A DNA stretch of 64,000 nucleotides from Rhizopus sp. PT2906. Lineage: Eukaryota > Mucoromycota > Mucoromycetes > Mucorales > Rhizopodaceae. The stretch covers positions 45,682 through 109,681 of the forward strand of contig JAMYHX010000106.1 in the NCBI GenBank assembly GCA_025529335.1. The letters run 5' to 3'. Positions 23,798 through 35,489 of the stretch are shown piece after piece. The notes under the pieces are model-generated. The model did not search any database, was not told the origin of the DNA, and saw nothing but the letters and a program-made list of their open reading frames with translations. The translations under genes and the position numbers were made by a program. Within the stretch, counting starts at the first letter, position 1. Every line of letters starts with the position of its first letter.

Positions 23798-25075
23798 AAT
23801 CTTGTCTTCAGATTGCTTTACTTAATTTTTATATAGTAGGAATATTAGTATAAGCTCAGTAACAATTATACTTTAGATGATTATCAATCTTTTCTTCCAA
23901 CTTGACAACATGTAATAATACATAAAATGAGCTTGATGTTGAGTGATATATAAGATAAATGTGGTCAATACCTAAGAATAAGCACATAACTGAAATACTA
24001 AATAGTACTTTATTCATTCTTTTACTTCTTGTGGGCTCTCTTTCATTATCATTTGTTGTCTCACTTATTGTCTGAAATTCTCATTTTTCTATCAATGTGC
24101 GAGTAATTACTGAATAAAGTGTAGCAACGAGTACTATGTGCCCCACTTGGGTTTAATAAAAGACTGTTTAGCCGTAGCAACGAGTACTCCTACTGTCAAA
24201 AAGTTTGCTCGAAACTGGGTAGAATCTGAAAAGGGTTCCACAGTTCCTTTTAGCCCCTGTCTTTAGTTTAAAAGATGAAAAGGAACAAGACTTTTATTTT
24301 CGATGCGACTTGGCCTGCTAAAACCAGATTTAAGAAAATACAATAAAAATGAGGTGTACGCTGTCCACTAAAAAAGGGAACCTTTGTGTAAGGGAAGTGT
24401 AACTTGACAGATGTTGTTGTTTAACAAATACGATTGCGCAACGTGTTACATCAATCCAACAATTGTACAATTGATGATTTGAAATAAAGATAAGCAAAAA
24501 AAAAAAAAAAGAAAAAGACAAGGGACCATGATTAAATTATAAGCATTATTTTTTTATTTTACTGAAGAGGGGCTCTTTAGATTACTATAAGATTGTTTAT
24601 AAGAAGGGGTAAAGCGAAGCCTAAGCTTCTTTTATGTTTACTATTGGAGCACTATGTTAAGGGATATTATTATATCTGATCAATAAGCGTGAGGGTTGTC
24701 TTTTAATTTCTCCATGTGTGAATTATGCTCCGATAAGATGCATTCATAAGATGATATTTCCTTTTCATGGACTCCTTTTTTTTTTTCTTTACTAATCACG
24801 TAATTATATCAACACTTTGTCCAGGGATGGTATTAAGCAATATACCAGCTGCTAGCTTTATGCAGGTATAAAAGATCTGCATGATATTATTTCCTTATTA
24901 GTGTGTACTAAGCTGCCTTGCATGAATGAATGATGATTTCTTATTCCCGCCTTTATTAAAAATGAAACTAGTGCATAAAAGTATATAATATATTTCATTC
25001 TATTTTGATCTATAATAGGCTGAGACATAGGGTCAAGTGATGGTAGTCTCTAAGAATGAATCTATTTTTTGCTAA
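23798..25075. other. AT-rich gene-poor region
   Basis: No gene. Contains a 15-bp direct repeat GTAGCAACGAGTACT at 24121-24135 and 24173-24187, and scattered A/T runs (for example 24497-24511). Nothing else is supported. Confidence 0.55.
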
Positions 25076-25273
25076 TTAAACCATCGATCTCGATCTAAAT
25101 TGTTGCATGGCCTGATTCTTTGTACTCAATGTGTCTTTTACGTCATGTGTACCATTTGGATTAGACGGGCTACGTTTATGATGTTCCTTATTCTGATCCT
25201 CATCCTTTCTCATTTCCATAATATTGTTTCCCAAATAGGTTTCGGATCTTGTTATCTCGCATAATATTCTCAT
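25076..25273 (-). CDS. Doubtful 65-aa ORF
   Basis: Hydrophilic, charged frame reading MRILCEITRSETYLG and ending QQFRSRSMV, rich in Lys, Asn, Ser and Gln. A TATAAAA-like stretch lies about 30 nt upstream of another ATG (25292) that opens a different 30-codon frame overlapping this one, so the true start is unclear. I do not recognise a family. It could be a short real gene or noise at the edge of the gene-poor block. Confidence 0.25.
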   Translation of the reverse strand: MRILCEITRSETYLGNNIMEMRKDEDQNKEHHKRSPSNPNGTHDVKDTLSTKNQAMQQFRSRSMV

Positions 25274-25795
25274 CCTTTTTAAGATGATTCATAAAATAAA
25301 ATAGTTTTTGTTTTTATAGTAAAGTTTATTGTTTCCGATGTCAAGGTTGCATGCATATACTAAACATAACGTGACCTTCGGCGCTAGTAAAAAAAAGGGG
25401 GGGAATGGGCAAGGAGGGGATATCGTATTCTAGTAAATATCTTCCTTATTATTCGTCTTGTATGACAGATGTTATGAGGTAATTTACGTAAGACTTGTAA
25501 TTCAAGTGTCATGATGAGTATATTTTTCGCCTTATTTTTCCAAATATCGTAATATCGTCAAAAGACCGATAATGTTTTCAGCCTTAATTACGCCCGGATC
25601 ACATTAAGAGTTTATCTAGACAAGTCTTTAAAAGAAGCTTAATTTTTAGTAACAGTGGATATGAGTCAATGCGGCCTTGAATCTTGTCATTAATGAGAAT
25701 AGAAAAAAGACATAGAAAAAGGGAGTGTTGAACTATGCAGTCCATTTGACTAACTTGACAGTTGTTGTTTGTATGTAATTAAAGTTTAAAGCCAT

Positions 25796-25796
<1 letters not shown>

Positions 25797-25835
<39 letters not shown>
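25797..25835. repeat. Poly(T) tract, 39 nt
   Basis: Uninterrupted T run in intergenic DNA. On the minus strand it would be a 39-nt poly(A). Confidence 0.85.
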
Positions 25836-25837
<2 letters not shown>

Positions 25838-26125
25838 ACGCGTGTATATGATATAAAAGTGAAATTACGTCACAAAGGTCGGGAGTGGATGAAGAAAGGG
25901 GCGTACAGAGTACTGGTTGATGTCTAATAACTTTTAAACAATTTGATCTTACATTGGCTGCATGAATAGTATTATGTCATATAAATAAATTAGCCAATCA
26001 CACATGAGGATTTCTATTTCTAGAATAAAATTGATAGAACATTTTCGAAAAAAATATTACCAGAAAAATTTTTTGTTTATTTACACGGAAATAGTTATTG
26101 TAGCAGGGCATACATTTCATACATT

Positions 26126-26143
26126 CACACACACACACTCTCT

Positions 26144-26183
<40 letters not shown>
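26126..26183. repeat. Compound microsatellite (CA)n(TC)n(T)37
   Basis: Alternating CA, then CT, then 37 consecutive T. It lies about 76 bp beyond the stop codon of the bZIP gene and may be within its 3' flank. Confidence 0.85.
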
Positions 26184-26184
<1 letters not shown>

Positions 26185-26259
26185 GTAGATCAATAGTAAA
26201 GCATAATAAATAAAGAAAAAAAAAGGGAAGGGAAAGGGGGGAAGAAAAAGAAAGAATGA

Positions 26260-27235
26260 TTAAGCCATAGGATGATGCGTAGATGAAAAATAATCGAGTC
26301 TATTGTCTGACTTATTAATGACTGTGTTGAGGAAAGGAGTCAAACCAGTGGATGGCGTATTATAATATGGCATAAATTGACTACTGGTTGATTCTCTTCT
26401 TGAAGTGATCTGTGCTGATGATCGTCGAAGATAAGCTTGCACTGATTCACAATCACAATTACCGTGCGTCAAGAGTAAATTACGTAAATACATGCTTTCT
26501 TCTTTTAATTGAGTCACTAAACTTCGAAGTTCTTCATTGCGAGCTGTGGATATTTCTGCTTTTTGTTCGAGCTCTTGCATCCATGTTTTTTTCTTTTGAC
26601 GACATTTATAAGCTATATCATAGGATTAGTTTCCCTTTCAGTAAATAGATCATTTATGTGAACTTACCAGCTACTCGGTTACGTTCCAAAAACTTTTTAC
26701 GTTTGTCTTCGGCATCTTCTCCTTCAAAAACAATACGTCTCTTTCGTCCACCTGTTGATTTAGGCTTATATTCTTCATCATCGTCTGCTTCTCTTCTTTT
26801 TCTTTTTGTACTCGAGTTACGTCGTACAATATCTTGATGAATCGAATCATCTACACTATTTCTTGGGCTAATGGACAATGAAGCAGATGAATTGGTAGGA
26901 CTTTGACTTAATGACATGGGTGGTGTAGGGGGTGATAAAATAGATTCTTGTTTTGGACTAGTGTCAGGAGATGTTGTGGATGCTGTGGATGCTGTAGATG
27001 TTGTGGATGTAGATATGTTTGACCATTTATGTTCTTTTGTTAAAATGCCAGGTGATCTTGCCATATTGCAATCAAATGGGTTGATTTCATGAATAAAATT
27101 AGGTGTTAAATTCCATTCACCACTTTCAATCAAGAAGCGTGTAGGTGTAGCAAGTGGTCCAACAGTGTTTTCTATTCCTTATGTCAATTATTTATACTCC
27201 CAATGAGATTATATGTCTTTACCTTCAGTCATCAT
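26260..27235 (-). CDS. bZIP transcription factor (ATF/CREB-like)
   Basis: Three exons: 27235-27223, 27171-26668 and 26612-26260, giving 289 aa. The first exon is only 13 nt (ATGATGACTGAAG) and splices to ENTVGPLATPTRFLIESGEW. Residues about 40-130 are Ser/Thr/Pro-rich, including TASTAST and SPPTPPMS, likely with phosphorylation sites. A basic region RKKFLERNRVAAYKCRQKKK (about 162-181) carries the N-x-x-A-x-x-C/S-R bZIP signature and is split by the second intron. A leucine zipper follows (about 186-215) ending LRNLLLTHGNC, a pattern seen in the ATF2/Atf1/Sko1 group. These factors act in the nucleus in stress responses, often below Hog1/Sty1-type MAP kinases; that role is inferred from the family. 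Confidence 0.92.
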
Positions 27236-27760
27236 TTTTATTGTCGATTGTAATTTTGTTAAAAAGACAAAGAAAAAGAAAAAGGGAAAAAAGAAAGTAT
27301 CAAAAAGAGGAGAGAAAAAGAATTAGCTTTTTTATACTGATAGGATAAAACAAAATTTAAACCACGCGAGAGAAAAAAAGAAGTTTGGAAAGGGCCAATG
27401 CGAATATGATGTCATATGTACTTACCGGAATTAGAATCTGCTTTTTGTTGAGTGATATCACAATTGTTTTTTTTTTTAACCAGCTTTTTGCAGCCTAAGC
27501 CTAACTGGAACCTGTCAATTAGTGGCGGAAACAAAAAAAGAAAAATCTATTGAGGTTTTTTCTTAAAATATATAATCATAAAGCACAAGTTTACGCCACT
27601 CCTTTCCGAAAAAATGATGTACTTTCCAAACAGAATTATAAAAAATGACGCTAATTAGGTCTCGTCGTCATGGAGCCAGCGATTGGGTAGCAAATACCAT
27701 ATAAGGTAAGTAGTAACACATCATGTTTAGATCGGAAATTTATTAGTTTAACCCCATTTA
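27236..27760. other. Intergenic region, no gene seen
   Basis: Lies between the bZIP start and the NOP14 stop. Purine-rich near 27260-27320, which is the C/T-rich leader of the bZIP gene read from the other strand; otherwise nothing recognised. Confidence 0.55.
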
Positions 27761-30680
27761 TCATTTCTTTTTCTTTTCTCGTTCGAGTTGCTTCTTTTCT
27801 GATTGTTCTCCTTCTAATATGTGCATCACACTATTTATCATCTTGTTGTATTCTTCATCCTTTGCTTTACGTTCCTTGACCTTTTCTCTAGCAATGAATT
27901 GGTTGTCTTTACGTAGTTCTCTCATCGCTCCCTTCTTTTCCTTCTTCACTTGTGACTCCAATTTGCGGAGTTGAGATCGAGCTTGATCTGGATCGTAATG
28001 GCGATCCATCGAATAAGCTTTTTCAAACTTGGGAAGATGTTGTGCGATCGGTATCGGTCGGTGTTGTTGCAATCTAAGAGGCGTCTTTGTTCTTTTCTCT
28101 ATACAGAATTTAATCTGTCGCTCCAGGCGGCCTTTTAATGTATCAAGCAAATTCTAGACTTTGTGTTAGTGTATCATTAACATGTTTTGTTTCTAATCTA
28201 CCTTAATGTCTTTATGCCATTCTAATGAATTCAAACGCTCTATCACATCTAATGTACCCTCAAATACTTCCTTGAATGCAGCAGTGGATGCATATAATTG
28301 TAAATATTTCTCTAACTGGCGTAGTGTTGCTTGAACGAGTGAAAGTCGATAATGGTCGTCACTCTCTGTTTCTGTACTCAATTCATCTAGTGTAACATTT
28401 GGAATATGTTCGATATCGTTGCCTTTTATATTCTTGATAGGCATCTGACCTAGTTTATCTAATGGGAAGAGACCAGGGAAATCCGAGGCAAAGGTATCTT
28501 TGGGTGCTAGCATTACTAAATTCTTGGATAAAAAGTTCAAGACTTCGGGTACATATCGCTTAGATACTTTTTGATACTATATTTGTTCCATTAGCATACA
28601 CTTCTTCTCTCGTAGTTACACACTTACCTCATAGAGTATTTGTGTAAGGAACAGACCTCGTCCCACATCAACTTCTGTTTGGACCTTGCACTGTGCAAGC
28701 GCGTGACACATAAACAATGCAGCCGGTGTGCCAATCGGATGCTGTAAGTCAGATGTAGAAAATATTTGGCCAATTGTCCTCAGGTAAATCAAATCTTCAA
28801 CATCGGGCCATGATGAACCGTTATCAAATTTGATTTTTTTACCCATTTCAGCTTGCATCTTTCGTAATTTGTCTGTAAACAGATCGGTTGCTGCTTCAGG
28901 CACTTGTTGTGACAGTTCAAAGATATGAACACTAAGTTTCTCTAGCACTTCTCTCGGTAATGGGCTAACGGTTGATGCAAGGTACGCCACATGATCGACC
29001 AAGACACCCAAAAAGGCCGACAGCTTCTGTTTATTCTCGGGATGAAGCTTGACGTGATAGAGAACTCGGATACGCTGGGTTACTACAAGTACATCCTGCA
29101 CATCAAGTCCTTCAAGTATCGATAAGAAAGCATCATGACTTTCTGGGCATTCAAATGTGTATGGAATTTCACGTTTCTCATTTGCGGTAGACTGTTTGTT
29201 ACTCTGGACCGAGGGTTTCTTTTTGATAGCGCCGGTTTGTCCGAATTCATTCATGTCATCACCATCATCGTCACCAAAGTCAGGAGCTTCATCATCACTA
29301 CCTTCAATATCTTCATTATCAGTCTCTTCTTCTTCTTCATCCTCATCTTCACCCTCTTCATCTTCTTCATCTTCTTCAGCTTCTTCAGCTTCTTCATCTT
29401 CGTCTTCTTCATCTTCATCTTCATCTTCGTCCATTTCACCATTTTGAATGCCTTCAAGTGTCAGACCTTTACCAAGTCGATCAACTTCATCTTCTAATTC
29501 TTCCAAGTAATCATCTTCGAGATCATCACCCTGAGGAACATTTTTTCTCTTCTTGCGACCCTTCTTATCAACTTCTTCTTCATCTTCAGAGTCAAGTCCT
29601 TCCATACGCCTCTTTCTGGCTCTTTCTGCCTTTTCCAATTTTTCTTTTTCCTCCAAGGCAATTTCTTCCTCTGTCTTGGTACGGTCTGTAGCCATTGCAC
29701 GTCGATCGGTTGCCAATTCCAAGAGAGCCGTGTCATAATCGGAGTAATCTCCCAAGTCCTTATTATTATCCTCCCCCTCGACCTTCTTGAACAAAGAGGT
29801 CTGAGAAGGTAAGGGCTTTCGAGCAGGTTTAGTTTCTAAAAGGCCACGAATATCTTTCAATTCATCATCCAGAGTTTCACGCAGTTCCTCATCCTCTGCC
29901 TTGGCTGCTTGACGTTCAGCCTTATACATTTTGCTCTTGGCAATGATTTCCTTCATGACTTCATGTTTTGACTTGTGTTTATGCTCTGGTTCTTCTTCTT
30001 CATCACCAAATCCACCAAAGTGCAATTTGGATACCACATTCTTATCCATCTGTCCGCTCTCATCTTCGTCACTGAGGCCAAGACCAGCATCATCAAAGTC
30101 ATCCATGGTTGAAAGTGATTGACCGTAGTGAGTAAGTGAGATATCTTCATCATCTTCCAAGTTGAACATGGAGGTACGTGCTGTCTTTTGCTTTTCTCTT
30201 GTGAATCTCTCCAGCATCTTTTCTTCGGGTGTCAAGTGTGGATTGCTTTCACCAAAACGTTTATCGATAATACCACCATGACGATTCTTATTTTTCATTT
30301 CCAACAACAATGTTTTCTTTCGCTATCCTCCCCTCTTTTAATTAGTATATCATGCTTCCTTAGTTTTTATGTATCCTTACGTTTTCTTCACCAATCTGCT
30401 TACTAAGAGCAGGCTTGCCTTGAGTACCCTTGAGCTTTCGACCCAAGATCTCAAACTTTTGACGTTGAACTTTGCTTTCAAAAGGGTTGAACTCGCCTCT
30501 AATATGAGCCAGCTTCTTGTCAACATCGATCTTGTCTGTTACTGGCTTTCCCTTTTTGCGATCCTTTTTTGATCGATTTGATTTGGATTGTGGGCCAACT
30601 ACACCAGCGGCTACAAGTGATTTTTTGAGTCGTTTCAAAGCAGATCCACCACTGCCTTCTTTTGATTTGCTGGATACCAT
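27761..30680 (-). CDS. NOP14: Nucleolar protein Nop14 (U3 snoRNP / 40S biogenesis)
   Basis: Four exons: 30680-30381, 30322-28628, 28576-28202 and 28153-27761, giving 920 aa. Nop14 is an essential SSU-processome component needed for 18S rRNA maturation in the nucleolus, partnering Noc4 and Emg1 in yeast. Landmarks: GEFNPFESKVQRQKFEILGR near residue 65, the conserved block RKKTLLLEMKNKNRHGG and DKRFGESNPHLTPEEKMLER, a long Asp/Glu-rich tract (about residues 375-450) typical of the family, then the helical core containing YLRTIGQIFSTSDLQHPIGTPA and a Lys-rich C-terminal tail. Length is near the yeast 810 and human 857 aa, with extra acidic sequence. The acidic tract explains long open frames on the opposite strand, which are not genes. 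Confidence 0.96.
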
Positions 30681-31884
30681 CTATGTACTTTTTGGTCAAT
30701 GGAGAAGAAAAGCAAGAAAAAAAATTTGAAAAGTGACTTGCTTTATCTTATGCAGCCTTACAGCTGAAATTGAAAAGCGCAACTACAAATCTTGTTTAAA
30801 ATGAAGCACCATTTGAAGGTCCTAGGCTTGAGCTTTAATACCATTCGATGCTACCGCTTGCAGCGAATATTTGATGACCAAGGATGACCACTTCAGATAG
30901 TATTAGCTTTGTTTTATATAACAGGTGTAGTTTTCATTTCTGTCACCACACCCCTCCGCTCGTTGGATCATCCAACCATTGTCCTTGCTTGCTTTTTAAT
31001 TACCGCTAATAAAGGCTACAAGTAATACAAGCTATCTTTTAATTGAGAAAATCGTTGACTTGAGGGCAGAACTGACTGAATTTTACGGTCTAATAGGTAA
31101 TATATCCAAAGTTTTTAATAGTCACAGCTTTATCTTATAAAAAGGCTCGAAGGATGGCATTTCCATATGTCCCTCTCCGTGCTTGCGATGGCTATTGGGA
31201 TTCAAAGAGAACAAAGAAAGCTGACTTGTATAGTCAAGATATTGTTAATAACGCTTTTCTTTGAATGCTATCTGATATGCTCTTTATTTTATTTTTCTCT
31301 GCAGTAAACGACAATGTTACAGAAATGATCTGGTAATAAAAGAGTAAGGATATCCGCCCCCTAAAGAAAAATGTAACTGATAACGGAACTTGATCTTGTT
31401 GTGCTAAATCCTGATCTGATATTTCTTCCGTTTTTAGTCCGATCAAGAACATTCCATAAGAGATCCTATTTCCATGACACATTTTACCTATTTTACATGA
31501 TCCGTCAATGAGGATGTTGCTTTGGAAGGTTCGTATAAGTACATATCGGAGTTGGAATAGATCCTTGTCATATAAAGTTATATATAGAAAAAATAACAGT
31601 TTTAAAAGAAACAAATGAAAGATGGTTCTAAATAAATTAACAAGCTTACTTCCATGACAATGTTGTTATGGAGTTAGTTGCTTGGTTACATTCAGTTGTT
31701 TTTGTTTCTATAGGATATATGCGCGGTTGAGTTCATAAAAGTGGAGTCAAAAAATAATAAATTTTTTTTAATATGGGAATTTCTTTTTCTTTTTTCTTCT
31801 TTTTTTTTTATTTTTTAAAAAAGAAGAAAAGGTTCTTATATTCATTCACGCGTGCGCGCTTTATATATACATATATACGACAAG
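30681..31884. other. Divergent intergenic region with a possible relic ORF
   Basis: Promoters of NOP14 and the PWWP gene must lie at the two ends. In the middle, a minus-strand frame at 31614-31234 (126 aa) has some coding character; see the separate entry. TA-rich sequence (31858-31880) lies just before the PWWP ATG. Confidence 0.5.
31234..31614 (-). pseudogene. Possible mobile-element relic ORF (126 aa)
   Basis: Contains the segment NILIDGSCKIGKMCHGNRI followed by a hydrophobic stretch. The phrase IDGSxKIGKM recalls a repeated hypothetical-protein family associated with transposons in Mucorales, but this is recalled, not verified. It has no start context or promoter of its own and no conserved end, so it is best treated as a degraded fragment or as noise. 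Confidence 0.25.
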
Positions 31885-33137
31885 ATGCGTCAGCAAGGAG
31901 GGAAATCACAACAACAGCTTGAATATTCGCCTGGAACTATTGTATTTGCTAAACTAAAGGGTTATCCCTGGTGGCCCGCAAGAGTAAATTAGAACAACTC
32001 ATCTTGACCATGACTAACTCTGTATTTATACTTTGTAGATTGAATCAGATCAGAATGTACCTGCCAAGGTGTTAAAACAAAAGTCAAAGGCAAAGGGTGC
32101 TTTATATACCGTGTTTTTCTATGGTTCAAGAGATTAGTAAGTATTTCAAATACCAAGAAAAACTGTGTGTGTGAAGGGAAAAAAAAGAAAGAATAGAAAG
32201 AACGAGATAGACTAAAAATACAAAAAAGCGGATTCTTTGGACCAGATGCCATCAGACCTTTTCATCATGAAGCTGTTGAGAATGACCTTAAAGCGAAGAA
32301 ATTCAAGACAAAGGATTTGGAATTAGCAGTTCGTCAAGCACTTAACCCCTCACTACTAAAGGAAGCAGAGGAAAGTGATGAAGATGGAGAGGAAGAAGAG
32401 GAGGAAGAGGAAGACGAAGAGGAGGAGGAAGAACCAAAAGGTAAAAGGAAGGCACGGGAACCTCCAAAGAGAAAGACGAACAATAGTAGAGGTGTTATCA
32501 AAAAGACCACAGAGACACAGCCAAAGAGGAGAGGCCGTAAGGCGGTTGTTGGGGATGAAGATACGGAAGAAGCACCTCAAAAGAAGAGACGTAAATCGAT
32601 GTCGGCTGAAAAAGAAGAATCACCTATTACCCAGGTGAACGATACAAGGGAGGAAATCAAAAAGACGCCAGAGTATAAAAAGGTTTATCATATTAGACAC
32701 AAGTTACAACGTTTAGTATATAACAAAAAAGAGGTAAAATCACACCAAGCTGAGAAAGGGGAAAAAAGTATTAAACCAAGGGTATTTGTTCTGGTTAGGG
32801 CGAGATTCCAAAAGATGATTATCCCAAGATTTTAGAGGTCATAAAAGAAATTGAAGAGGCACCGCTGACATATAACCTTTTAAGAGTAAGAGGAGAGAAA
32901 GAGAGAGAGAGTACAAGGAAAGAGCATAAGGGCTGACATTCATTATAGGATACCAAGATTGGCAAAGTTGTCAAGGCAGCCTGTGTCTATCCGTTTGAAG
33001 ATGGTACTATCAAGGAACGCTGTCAGCAATTAATGAAGACATGGAAGGCTACATTTCTCGATGCTGCAAATAATCAATCACCATCGTCATCATCACAAGC
33101 AGCAAGAGAAAAGACAGAAGATAATTTGGATGGTTGA
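31885..33137 (+). CDS. PWWP-domain chromatin protein with LEDGF/TFIIS-type helical domain
   Basis: Five exons: 31885-31983, 32039-32136, 32229-32733, 32799-32885 and 32949-33137, giving 325 aa. The N-terminal PWWP domain (residues about 14-80) has the diagnostic FAKLKGYPWWPARI with Pro28-Trp29-Trp30-Pro31 and a second-strand FFYGSRDYGFFGPDAIRPF. PWWP domains bind nucleosomes bearing methylated H3K36. A long acidic then basic linker follows (DGEEEEEEEEDEEEEEEPKG, then Lys/Arg-rich nuclear signals). The C-terminal part (about 200-305; HIRHKLQRLV, LEVIKEIEEAPLTYNLLR, KVVKAACVYPF) resembles the TFIIS N-terminal/LEDGF integrase-binding helical bundle, used to dock elongation factors. A Pdp3- or LEDGF/HRP2-like reader role in transcribed chromatin is likely. 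The fourth exon is 87 nt. Confidence 0.9.
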
Positions 33138-34217
33138 TTCAGTAAAGGGGAAATCAAGAAGGATAAATAACCAGAGAAAGTGTTTGTCATGGTTGGAAAG
33201 GTTTTATTTTATTTTTAATACACTTAAAGAAGCCCATTATACTATTTTTTTTCTTATCCGTTTTTGTCTTTGTTGTTTACATTTTATGGGTGGATCACAG
33301 CAAGTACACACGCTTCCCCCGACTGGCGCTGTTTAAAAAACGGACAGTTTAAGGTAAACAGTTGATGCACCAACTTTGTGAAATCACTTAAAGTATGATT
33401 GTGTTTATTATTTCCTGTTGTATGCTCAAATCATGCGCTCAGAGAGGTCTGGTAAGTCGATTATTGCTTGAACCCATCCTGCTAGAGTGATTAGTCTAAT
33501 CGAGATCGTAGTCTTCAAATAGATAAAGAACAATGTATCTGTTGCTATAGGATGGATCTTGTTAAAGACGGATGCGATTGCTGATCAAAGTGTGTTTGGG
33601 AGTGTTGACTTGAAGTGTTGGGTTATTAACAAAAAATTGTTGACTTGTTCTGCATTGTATTCTGTTGGGTTCATCAGTGATTGTTACTGTTGACAACATT
33701 CATTATCAGCAATGATCCCTCTCAGAATTTCTCTGATATCCTCTGGGAGGTCTGTTTCTTCATATGAGCGTTGAAGCAATGCAATATAGAAAGAAATGAA
33801 AAAGAAGGGTTATTTGTTTATTATTGTTATATATATGGAAAATAAAGCATGGCTCAGAAAGAGAGAGAAATAGAGAGAAATAGAGAGAACGTGTATCACG
33901 TTGGAGGTCAAAGTAGATTATTTTAGGCATGATATCAAAGCAAGCTCAAACAAGCCAAAATTTTAAAGAAACCTTGTCCCTCAAGGATTCCTGAAGCATC
34001 AAATAAGGCTCTAATAAGTGGTTAGAAAACTTGCCTCAGATAAAGAAGATTTGATAACCTTTACTTCTTTCCAAATAACATTAGAAGGTTTTGCGAGTAT
34101 TTCCAACTTTAGTGTATGTGTGCGACCTTTGCCTATTTTAGCTGTACAGCTAAACAACCATGACTTAAGCATCATCTTCTTTTTCTGCTATTTACTTCTT
34201 TTCTTTTTATAAACCAA
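33138..34217. other. Intergenic region containing a dispersed repeat copy
   Basis: No gene. The main content is one copy of a repeat (33781-33914) whose reverse complement occurs near 58.4 kb; the rest is AT-rich and unremarkable. Confidence 0.6.
33781..33914 (+). repeat. Dispersed repeat, copy 1 (inverted relative to copy 2)
   Basis: About 134 bp. Its reverse complement matches 58402-58520 closely: shared blocks include TTTGACCTCCAACGTGAT, a CTCT/TCTC microsatellite, GAG-CATGCTTTATTTT, CATATATATAACAATAATAA, ACAAATAACC, and TTCATTTCTTTCTAT. Flanks differ on both sides, which marks defined element ends. The length difference is mainly in the CT microsatellite. It may be a short non-autonomous transposon, SINE or solo-LTR fragment; no coding capacity. 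Confidence 0.8.
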
Positions 34218-35380
34218 ATGTATTTATTATATTTATTGTTCCTTGCTCAATTAATATCCGCGGCGCCTACAGGTGATCTACCACAAAATCCACCTGGGAC
34301 AGCTTATCTGCCAGATAAAGCCATTGTTCTAGGTAAAAGAGAGAGAGATAGTTTAAGTAAAATATCTTTATTCATTCGAAATTAGATGATGGTTATTACT
34401 TGACTGTCCAAGGCATGTTGGGCGGTATTATCATCATCGTCAGCGGTTTACTCCTCATCTTCCGAAGCTTGTGGGATCGAACACTAGCTGGAACACATAC
34501 ACAGAATTTGACAGGTTTTATCACGCTTGGATTAGTTGCCTGGATCATGTTGGCCAATTTTGAACCACAACAGTCGTATGGCACCAACAGATTAACAATT
34601 TACTTTATTGTTCCACTTATCATTGGATTGATCGCGACTTGTTTCATGTTTATCACTGTGCAGCTTTATTTGATGCTGCTTGGTGGATTAGGAGGACTTG
34701 CGTTTGGTTTGTGGATATTGGGGTGGAAAAATGATTTGAGTATCACTTCAGGCTATGGACGGGCGATCTTGCTGACTATTCTCGTGATCGTGTTCATGAT
34801 TCTGTCGCTTTATCATCACTCCATGCATAAGCTAGGAGCAGCCTTGGCTGGTTCCTATATGCTTTTTATGGGTCTTGATATTTACTTTCATACAGGATTT
34901 TTATACTGTTTTACGACAACACTTGACGCTAATCATTGTAAATATTCATAGAAAAAAAAGGAATTATACATATGCCTAACTTACTTTTTATGTATATACT
35001 AAAGCTCACAAATATCAGGTGTATCGAGAGGTGTATATTATGCAATCATGTCTGATCATAGCATTTTTGGTATCCTACATATGTCAAGGTCTTGGTATAC
35101 GTCCCGGTGTAAGTTGTCAAAGAAAAAAGAAGAAAAAACAAAACCCTTCAGATATCTAAGAGCTTGATAGATATTACATCAACATCGAGTGTGCATGAGT
35201 ACATATACAAGTAATCCAGAATACAATATAAAAGGTTCTGCTCAGGGATTCTTTGTTCCCACGAGATTTGTACCTCAAGTCAATTGGCGATTCTGGGCTC
35301 CAAGGCCACCCGTTGCTCAAGCCATCCCTGTGGCTGCGCCAGCACCAGCACCAGCACCAGCCCCTGCTCCACCAGCTTAA
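34218..35380 (+). CDS. Multi-pass membrane protein, TMEM198/DUF4203 type
   Basis: Four exons: 34218-34332, 34386-34937, 35005-35108 and 35246-35380, giving 301 aa. The N-terminus MYLLYLLFLAQLISAAPTGD is a clear signal peptide. Six or seven membrane segments follow: GMLGGIIIIVSGLLLIF, FITLGLVAWIMLAN, IYFIVPLIIGLIATCFMF, LMLLGGLGGLAFGLWIL, ILLTILVIVFMILSLY, LGAALAGSYMLFMGLD and, after the third exon joins, LIIAFLVSYICQGLGI. The glycine-rich fourth helix and the LGAALAGSYMLFMGLD motif are typical of the TM7S3/TM198-like DUF4203 family. The tail has Pro-Ala repeats (AP)n. The third intron uses a strong GTAAGT donor; the frame closes only with these sites. Function unknown in fungi. Convergent with PTEN (109 bp apart). 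Confidence 0.85.
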
Positions 35381-35489
35381 AGATGTATATGGTATAATAA
35401 TAATAATAAAACTATTGAATCTAGTGGTGTCTAATCAACTCTAAACACAAACAAGGAGGTCAATTGTAGAAAAGAGGCATCCTTGTTAT

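Larger units (their letters stand above)
25274..26259. other. Intergenic region with simple repeats
   Basis: No gene. Contains a 39-nt T run (25797-25835) and a compound (CA)n-(TC)n-T37 tract (about 26126-26183) near the 3' end of the bZIP gene. Confidence 0.6.

Noticed and set aside
26004..26213. ORF across the poly(T) tract
   Set aside because: Its length comes from the homopolymer (poly-Phe); not a gene.
29157..29497. Serine-rich and other frames opposite the NOP14 acidic region
   Set aside because: They are the antisense of Asp/Glu codon repeats (GAA/GAT) and have no independent support.
34938..34951. Stop codon just after exon 2 as the end of the TMEM198-like protein
   Set aside because: A GTAAAT donor precedes it and splicing to 35005 adds the expected last membrane helix, followed by a strong GTAAGT donor and the Pro-Ala tail.
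35189..35245. Separate small gene at 35189-35380
   Set aside because: The Pro/Ala-rich frame is the last exon of the TMEM198-like gene; the acceptor before 35246 joins in frame.
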